Source of the DNA: Cryptomeria japonica
Lineage: Eukaryota; Streptophyta; Pinopsida; Cupressales; Cupressaceae
Length of the DNA stretch: 64,000 bases
NCBI RefSeq assembly: GCF_030272615.1
Contig: NC_081406.1
Coordinates: 462,606,072 to 462,670,071, forward strand
Direction of reading: 5' to 3'
Shown one piece after another: positions 56,368 to 64,000 of this stretch; position 1 is the stretch's first letter, and every line of letters begins with the position of its first letter. Below the pieces are notes generated by a model. That model did not search any database. It was not told the DNA's origin and saw only the letters and a list, made by a program, of their open reading frames with translations. The translations under genes and the position numbers were made by a program.

Positions 56368-57538
56368 TGTTGGCCATTTGGTGGAATTGATTATATGTTG
56401 CATTGATGTTTTGTCATTGATGTCAACACTAGCTGTTTGGATGCTTTACCAGCACCCTTCTAGTCCCGGTAGGTTGAGTGGTTTTTGGTTAACCTGGATC
56501 CAACATGATCTGGTTAACTTTGGTATAATCTGGTGATGGAATTGGCTTGTTCATAATGGCTATACTCATATTTGGTTAGTTGGTTTCGGTCTGGTGATTG
56601 GATGCTATCCTGCTTACACAAAAGATTGGTTTCTGGTTTTGGCAAGGGTTTCACCGACAGATCTTTGATGAATTGAATAAGTAGCATTGGTGTAGCTTCT
56701 AATAGAATTTCAGGATGTTGTTGGTAATCTTTTTCAAGACTTGGCATTTGGAGATCAATGTTGAAGAGTGTGGGCCTATACTTGGTCTTGGTTGATCTAG
56801 GTTATGGACCGACATTAATGTAACATGTGGAGGACTTATTGTTGTATTTCCAAGATGTCTTTTGTTTTAGTCTAAGACCAACATGGCTTTTAATGATGTA
56901 ATTGGTTTATTGTCTGGTAGCTCACCTGATTGTTTATGCTCAAGGGTTTGTATAAATAAGATGCAAGATCTCATTGTAGATCATCATGGTTTTTGTAAGA
57001 GGTCATGGTCAAGGAATGTAATATGCGAATACTGTAATGTCATTTAGACAAAGGAGTTGGTCAATCAATGGAGGTCTAATTGGATGTGTAAGAGGATTTA
57101 GTCTTCCGGTATTGAGCTTGACCAGAACTGTACTCAGACATAGGAGATGCTCTCTTTTGAAGTTCAACACTTTTCTGGATTGTAGTCTAGATTTGTATGT
57201 AGTCAGTGAGACTCCTTTTTTTGATGAGAAGTGCATGCTCTAGGATGTTGGCCTTCCTGCAAGTGCAAGACCCTTCATTGTAAATTCACATACTTACTAT
57301 AAAAGAATTATCTAATTATGGGTAGGCTTCCCACTATGGTTTTTCCCTTTACCAGGTTTTCCACGTACAAATATTGGTGTTGTGTGGATGAATTTTATTC
57401 TATGATTATTATTTATGCTTAATTGGATTAATTGCTATTCTGGTACTATGGTTTTGAATTGATAATGCTTTAGGTAATATATGACAACTGATTCACCCCC
57501 CCCTCTCATTTGTCTTCCAGTTATATGAACTGTCTAAT
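56368..57538 (+). repeat. LTR shared by K (as 3' LTR) and L (as 5' LTR)
   Basis: Starts TGTTGGCCATTTGG after the polypurine tract and ends near GAACTGTCTAATA. Similar to the LTR of H in its first 90 bp and at its end. It is followed not by a primer site but directly by pol sequence of L. Confidence 0.8.
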
Positions 57539-59254
57539 ACCGACATCATCAGAAAACTCAACTGTAACTGAAGAGAAGCACAGAGACCCTGAAAATTAGA
57601 AAACACCAAGGTATGCAAGGCTAAACCATTCAGAAAATGAGATCATTGGAGACAAAAACATGGGAGTTATGACAAGGAGAATATTGGCAAATCAAGAGGT
57701 ATGTTTCATTTCTTAGATTGAATTGACATCAGTAATTGAAGCTTGTAAATATGAATGTTGGATGAAATATATGGAAGATGAATTAGATCATGTAGAAAAG
57801 AACAGTACTTTGAATTTAGTTCCCCAACCTAAAAATAAGAATGTTATTGGATCAAAATAGATTTTTATAAACAAACAGAGTGAGAATGGACAAGTTGTAA
57901 GAAACAAGGCTAGATTTTTTTGCAAAGGATATTCTTAGAAGGAAGGAATTGATTATAGTGAAAATTTTGCACCAATAGCTAGAATTGAAGTTTTTAGACT
58001 ATTTCTTGCTTATGTAGCCTATAAGAACTACAAGGTCTATCAGATGGATGTTAAGTGTGCATTCCTGAATGGATAACCTGAAGAGGAATTGTTTATTGAG
58101 CAAGGTGATGGATTTTTACTAATAGATGACAAAAATATGGTTTGCAGATTAAGGAAAGCCCTATATGGATTAAAACAAGCTCCTAGAGCTTGGTATGCAA
58201 CGCTGGATAAGTATCTTTTGAAGCTTGATTTTATAAAAGGTAATGCTGACAGTAACCTATATTATAAGATCACAAATGATGATATTCTGATTATTGAGCT
58301 ATTTGTTGATGATATCATTTTTGGAGGTGAAGAAAAATTGTGCATGAAATTTTCTGATAATATGCAAAGTGAATTTGAAATGTCTATGACTAGAGAAATA
58401 AGATTTTTTCTAGGTTTGAAGATTACTGAAACTGACAAAGGCATCTTTATCTATCAAACTAAGTATCTCAAGGAATTGTTGAAGAAGTTTGGTATGGAAA
58501 ATTCTAAAACCGGTTAGTACTCCTATGGTTACAAGTGAAAAATTATCAATTAACGATGTATCCCCTTTAGTAAATTCTACAAGATATAAATCCATGATTG
58601 GTGGTTTGCTATATTTAACTCAGACTAGACCAGATATAATGAATGCAGTTAGAATTGTATCAAGATTTCAAATTAATCCAAGAGAATCATGAAAGTGAAA
58701 CAAAACATATATTTCATTATTTGCAAAGAACAATTGAATATGGTTTATGGTACCCTAAAGAGGATGACTTTACTTTATGTGCATATACAGATGCGGATTG
58801 GGTAGGTGATGTTGATGATAGGAAGAGCACATCTAGTGGAGCATTCTTCCTTGGGAAGAAGTGTGTCTCATGGATCAACAAGAAGGAGTCATGCATTTCT
58901 TTATCTACTATTGAAGTTGAATATGTTGCAACCGCAACCAATTATACTCAATCTCTATGGATGAAGCAAAATTTGAAGGATATACAAGTGAGTTGTAATG
59001 ATCTGGTAGTTATCCATTGTGATAACTCTGTAGTTATTGACATATCAAATAATCCAATATTTCACTCCAAGAATAAGAACACATCAATCAGGTATAACAT
59101 TTTGAAGGAAAAGGTGGAAGCAAAAGAAGTCAGATTAGTTTATGTGAACACTAAAGAGAAGATAGCAAACATATTCACTAAACCTTTGTCTCGGGAATCA
59201 TTTGAGTATTTGAGAAATAGATTGGGGATTTATACCCCTCTGGTAGAGACTTAA
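57539..59254 (+). pseudogene. L: copia linker, RT and RNase H, lacking gag to integrase
   Basis: Begins in the integrase-RT linker (SENSTVTEE, then IIGDKNMGVMTRRILANQEV). [66 protein letters not shown] (catalytic FVDD intact). Then KFGMENSKT, a shift near 58500, YKSMIGGLLYLTQTRPDIMN, a shift near 58690, and RNase H (RKSTSSGAFFLGKKCVSW through NTKEKIANIFTKPLSRESFE) ending at 59252-59254. TAG stops replace Trp or Gln in at least three places. Confidence 0.9.
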
Positions 59255-59513
59255 ATGATGCAGATGTGCATCATTCTAGTATGCATTATCCTTTGTTCTG
59301 GATTGATAAAATAATTATAATACTTAGGGAGAGTAGTCAACCTCGAGATGTAGAGTTTTTTTATTCTGTTTGATTCTTTGGCACTGTTGTCAAATGGGGA
59401 GAAATATATGTGAAAAATTATTGTTATTTATTTATTGCACTCCTTAGGAGGATTTTGGTGGTATGTGGTCTTTTGTTTCAAATTTGGTTTAGAGCTTCAC
59501 TGTTATATTATTT
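59255..59513 (+). other. 3' untranslated part of L, interrupted by G
   Basis: Non-coding, with purine tract aaatggggagaaat near 59392. The target word TATTT of G is at 59509-59513. The region continues at 60781. Confidence 0.65.
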
Positions 59514-60775
59514 TGTTGGAAAATGCACACTCTAATGAGAAATTGTAGGTGATTGAAGGTATTGTCATTGACGGAAACCTTAAAATCATGTGATAGTAGT
59601 AGGTAGACACAGGCACCGACACCGACAGACTCTACACCGGCATACAGATCACCGGCACCAAAAAGAAGATTACTGGCACCCTGGCCGACAAGAATTTTGT
59701 ATAAATGTATTTTGTAATTAATTGTAAAATCTTTTGTAAGCCAACATGGCGGATCGTAATGTGACTCATATATGTACGAGATCATTGTAGATCATTTAGA
59801 AGGTGTGTATAATGCAAAGTATGAAAGGAATATAGTAGATCTAATATGCAAATTATTGGATAAGGGTTTATGTATATTGTAGAGCTTAAACCGGTACTGA
59901 ATCTGGCATAGTAGATACTAATCTAAAGCAGTACAAGACATTGGATTTGTATAATCCAATTTTTTAAGTCAGTGTGACTTTTTTATAATTGAGCAATGAG
60001 CTCTAGGCACTTGGCCTTCCTGCATGTGCAAGCTCCTATTGTAAACAGTAATAGTCTCTTATTGGCTAGTAAGTGAATATTGTGGGTCACAAATCCCACT
60101 GAGGTTTCTCCCACACCGGGTTTCCTCATTAAAATATTGTGTTATGGTGTGCTTTTCATATTGTGGTTGTTTTTCTTATTTGTTGCATTATTTATGGTTT
60201 ATCAGTACACAGTTTTAATATGCTTTTCATGTTATAAGTTAAGAAAATTATTTTACAAGTCAAATACTGATTCACCCCCCCTCTCAGTATCTTTGGCAAT
60301 CCCAACAATTGGTATCAAAGAAAGTGAGTTGGAAGGACTTGCTCTGAGAGTGATATGCTAGAGGTATTCAAAAGGGTAGAAAGGAAAAGAAAGCCCTCAC
60401 AGGTACCCTCACCCACTCCTAGAAATACAAGACAAAAGTAACAGGCAATGAGGCCTCTAGTTAAGAAGTTAACTCCTAAGAAGAAGAAGAAGAAGAAGAA
60501 GGTAAAACAAGATATTGCTCCACTGGATAAACTCCTTAGTGAAATAACAGAAGATGGAAAGTTGAAAAACTTTAGCAAACTGTACAACACACTTTCCACT
60601 GATGACAAAGAAAGCATAGAAAATAGTGTAATTTTACACTTGGATATATACAAGAAATTTTTAATGGAAATTGTTGATGAAATACCCAATAATTTGTATA
60701 GAAGACTAGAAGCTAGAAGGGTAACCATTGTTGAATCACCCCCCCCCCCTCTCAGTATCTTTGGGAATCCTAACA
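59514..60775 (+). mobile_element. G: internally deleted copia-type LTR element
   Basis: 5' LTR 59514-60307 (794 bp, TGTTGGAAAATG...AATCCCAACA), primer site TTGGTATCAAAG at 60309-60320, a short coding remnant, then only the last 42 or so bases of the 3' LTR (about 60734-60775). A perfect duplication TATTT lies at 59509-59513 and 60776-60780. Inserted in the 3' untranslated part of L, which resumes at 60781. Confidence 0.88.
60355..60733 (+). pseudogene. N-terminal coding remnant of element G (unrecognised, Lys-rich)
   Basis: From ATG 60355 (MLEVFKRVERKRK) with one TAA near 60440, then MRPLVKKLTPKKKKKK and a helical part (APLDKLLSEITEDGKLKNF, ESIENSVILHLDIYKKFLME). It is joined at about 60733 to the tail of the 3' LTR. 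The position is that of gag, but no gag signature is visible in this short piece. The basic tract suggests nucleic-acid binding; this is inference. Confidence 0.45.
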
Positions 60776-60780
60776 TATTT

Positions 60781-61190
60781 TATAGGAGATTGTTGGTGAT
60801 CTTCCATTGGGGGAGACTTGTTTGGCATTTTCTTGGCACTTAGATGTTTTTCACATCTAGTGTTGCCATCAATGCCAAAGGGGGAGATTGTTGGTCATAT
60901 AATGGAATTGATTATGTGTTGCATTGTTGTTTTGTCATTGATGTCAACACTTGTTGTTATGGTTGTTTACCGACTTCCGGTAGAAGGATTGGATTGGAAA
61001 GATAATCAATTGATTGTCACCGGTATGATTTGGTTGATGGAATAAGTTTGTATGGATGGTTCGTATGCTTCTTAAGTATGTTTCAGTCAGTTGGTATTGT
61101 TTTGATGATCAGATGCTATCTTATGTTCTAGTAAGCTTTCTTTATTGGTCCAATAAGGGTTTCATCGATAGAGATTTATTGAAGAAATGC
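60781..61190 (+). repeat. Rest of L: 3' untranslated part and truncated 3' LTR
   Basis: The sequence tgccaaagggggagat (ending at 60888) is the polypurine tract. The LTR starts TGTTGGTCATATAATGG at 60889 and can be followed to about 61190 (gtttcatcgatagagattt), after which similarity to the K LTR is lost. Confidence 0.7.
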
Positions 61191-62164
61191 ACATGCACTC
61201 AGGCACACTACCAAGAGTTCACTACACAAAAGAAATAAGGGAATTAACCTCGGAAGGCTCACTGCCTTACAAAATCTTTAAAAAAAGATAATTGGAATGC
61301 TTGAACTGAAAAATAGCATCTAAAAATGCCAACGTACATTTTTGGTTAAGCATAAAACACTTATTCTCTAGTCGCTTTGTTCCACTATTCTACTTTATTC
61401 TAGAGCATAATTCCTTCAATTGCGCATGTGAAAATGTGCACAATCAATCACATACACTTTTCACACACACACTAATATAAAAAATGGTCATATCCACTAG
61501 TCTTTTATATCCGCACCATGAAATTAAGTCTTCTACATATCGGCTAAAAGAACATTATCAAAATATTGAAACATGCATACATATTTGGCTCAATCCTAGC
61601 TCCAATGCATATTGAGACCAAAAGGAATTACCCACATGCTTCCAAATGTTTGCTAAACATCCTTGAACACCAAAATTACTCTACTGATTCCACACAATGA
61701 TCAACTAACCAAAACTTTCATAGAACACTATTCATCCAAAAAACCTGTATACCGGATCTTCTAGCTTAGTCAAGAGTCAACACTAGAGGCTAAGATTCTA
61801 GAATAAGGTGCTCCAAACATATAACAACCTTCCTCTAGCTCTGCAACACAATATCTTCAACTGAAATGATACACCAACCAAAACACTGTAAACTTCTAGA
61901 TCCACTATTCTAACTTCACCGAACTTAACCAAATCTTCATTCTGACTTTCGGTAGCATCAGATCACACATCGTACATACAATATTTGACTTCATTTGCCA
62001 TCAATGAAAACATCAGATGATCTATACAGTGTCTTTGGGCAAAAAAATTTATAATGATGTAATGTTTAGATGTTTTATGAGGTTACTTAAAATGTTATGA
62101 TGTGACCTTGATTGGAGAATGGTTAGTGATGTTTTTACTATATTGTATTATGTGGATATGTATG
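61191..62164 (-). repeat. Possible LTR fragment, minus orientation
   Basis: Non-coding. On the minus strand about 62010-61970 reads tgatgttttcattgatggca, the type of sequence found near the start of the copia LTRs here. No ends or target duplication found. Confidence 0.35.
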
Positions 62165-63570
62165 TGTTGGCATTTTGAGTTTGTTGGCATTTTGCATAGA
62201 GATTACATTAATGATATGTTGTCATTAATGTCAATTGAACCGGTAATAGTATTCATGTTATTGTTGATATTATTGTTTTTTATATTGGCTACTAACCGGT
62301 TAGAAGAGCTTTGTGGAAGATGTGAAGCGGTATGGTAAGTTTCTATGTTGAACCAGTAAACCGGTGTAACGGGTTAAACCTTTCTATGCATTGTAACCGG
62401 TAAAACCTATTAGTTGTTAAACCCTAACTGATAAAGTTTGTTGGTTTATTATGATGAGCGGTAATGATGGAGATATGTGTGATCATTGTATGAGGATAAG
62501 TTCAAATTGTTTTGGTGCATTTGTTTATTTTCTAGGGAAGGAGAAAAGTGGATTGCATCTAATGGACAACGCGTGATGAGTTACAAACTCCGATTAAGTG
62601 GTGATCATAGAGCGGTTGTAATTTTCTTGAAGAATGTGAAGAGATTGTCATGATTTCTAATGGTCAAGATTGTATTGACTTGTTTGTAATCTCTATGATG
62701 AGAATTCGGTTTTGTTGTGTTACCAACCTAATTGATTTGTATTTAAGGTCGATGAAGTTGTTTGTAAAGGTTGTTGGAAAGATTGGCAGAAACCTGTTGA
62801 ATGTGTAGTTACCTAACCAGTGAGTGGATCTGGACTTTGAGTGAAGGAAGATTGAAGCTTAAAAGGATTTGATCAATAAAATGTAGTGTTATTCAGACAG
62901 ATCAAGAAAACCTATTGTTTTCTAACAATTATAGCAGAAGTGAAATCCCTTAACTGGGTAAGCTCTATCAAGGTGGTACATTAGCTTGGATTCTTAAATC
63001 CTCCAACAAGATTACTCCTAATAGGGTATTGTGGCTTTCATCAAGGCATATTTGTAAATATCTTAACTGGGTAATTCCTAACCAGAATTAGTTCTTAACA
63101 GGACTTATTGTAAACCTTTAATAGGATTGGCTCCTAATAGGGTGAACTTCAGAAGAATTTAGATAGCTATCCTTGTCAGTCTCATCTCACCGTAGTTTTT
63201 ACCTATTTAGGTTTTCCATGTATAAACATTTGTATCAAGTGGTGAATGTTTTTTTGGTTATGATTTTATTTGTTGATTTGATTAACTTCTGATAAGGCAT
63301 GATAACTAGAAGCATTGAGAAATGAATATGTTGAGTTATGATTAAGCATTGTTGATGTTTACAAGATTGAAGTTGTTTACTGTTAAGTTGTCACAATAGT
63401 CAAACCGATTGATGTCAAGTATTCTTATGAATATTGATCTTGACTGAGATATGTTTACTTCGTGTGATTGAATTTAAGTTTGGGAAATTTGTATTAGTTT
63501 TTCAATATACTGTTTCACCCCCCCCCCTCTCAGTATTCTACCAGATACTTATTATTTCATCATAACATTA
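62165..63570 (+). repeat. M: probable solo copia LTR
   Basis: Starts TGTTGGCATTTTG at 62165. Near its end it carries the C-run plus ctctcagta signature (63518-63538) and ends close to catcataaca. GTATG occurs at 62160-62164 and again at 63571-63575, a likely target duplication if three bases (tta) belong to the LTR end. The U3 part is unusually rich in aaccggt words (62238-62400). No internal coding region. Confidence 0.6.
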
Positions 63571-64000
63571 GTATGCATAGGTGTTTGTATATTTTGATCC
63601 ATGCAAGTACACAACATTGGCTCCACTTGGCTTCACGGGTCTAAGTGTGCCTATATTCCCCAATGATGGTTATAGGAGATAGCAAAATGGCCAAACATTA
63701 TTACCTAGCATAACCCATCATTTCTAATTAGAATGATTCATCCCTAATTCTCATGATTACACCTCTGGGTCACCATTGAGGTGATGACTAGTTACCCTTA
63801 TGCTTATAGTAAATGACTAGTGAAGAGTGTCTGTGCATAGTCAATTAGTCATCCATTATTGCTATTATAGTATGAATATTATTGATATTTCATCTTTAGT
63901 GCAATAATGCAATATTTTAATGGACATGGTGTTTTATGAAAATTCAATTTAAAGTGATTTAAGTGATTTTATTTTAGGGGAATTCTAGGAGTTTATTGAT
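63571..64000. other. Non-coding right edge
   Basis: I see no gene, repeat boundary or motif in these 430 bases. Confidence 0.5.

Noticed and set aside
60734-60775. C-run plus ctctcagt as a polypurine tract on the minus strand
   Set aside because: The same word lies at the end of every copia LTR here (28904, 57496, 60274, 63518), so it is an LTR-end feature, not a primer tract.

Overview
This window is intergenic DNA from a large, repeat-dense plant genome. It is A+T-rich, with decayed Ty1/copia and Ty3/gypsy-type LTR retrotransposons nested in one another, a plant L1-type LINE, plant mobile domain (PMD) genes and long microsatellites. The mix fits a gymnosperm best, but that is inference. 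I see no convincing intact host gene, no rRNA or tRNA gene and no CRISPR array. Every recognisable protein belongs to a mobile element and nearly all carry stops or frameshifts.

Layout. 1-1929: end of an LTR element (A) with an antisense PMD relic. 1930-4341: LTR sequence leading into a second element (D) with a tRNA-Arg-type primer site and a gag relic. 6350-7480: microsatellites and a repeat (N1) ending in a MITE-like inverted repeat. 7704-8726: a retroposed element (P) encoding a coiled-coil protein, between 16-bp target duplications. 9918-13707: a LINE cut inside its RT by a microsatellite-led repeat (N2). 14604-19800: a second PMD element (B). 20833-21165: a complete 333-bp TRIM.

21166-54974 is a nest. 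A Ty3-like element (J, + strand) has two copia elements in its LTR: H (22948-36072, - strand) and I (36147-53143, - strand). H holds F (23118-28931, probably a solo LTR), which holds E (23825-28726), a copia derivative with gag and protease but no integrase or RT. I holds C (38583-51518), a complete 12.9-kb PMD-carrying LTR element. Perfect 5-bp target duplications mark E (GTTTT), I (CAAGT) and C (GTTAC); those of F and H have one mismatch each.

54975-63570: two copia pol relics (K, L) around a shared LTR, an internally deleted copia (G) with duplication TATTT, and a probable solo LTR (M).

The most interesting system is the PMD-carrying LTR family. A, B and C, clearly different in sequence, all have a PMD gene antisense to the element, just upstream of the polypurine tract and 3' LTR. 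In C, which is complete, there is no recognisable pol. Instead C has one long Gln/Pro/Ser-rich sense ORF and short-motif arrays just inside each LTR that could base-pair with each other in the element's RNA.
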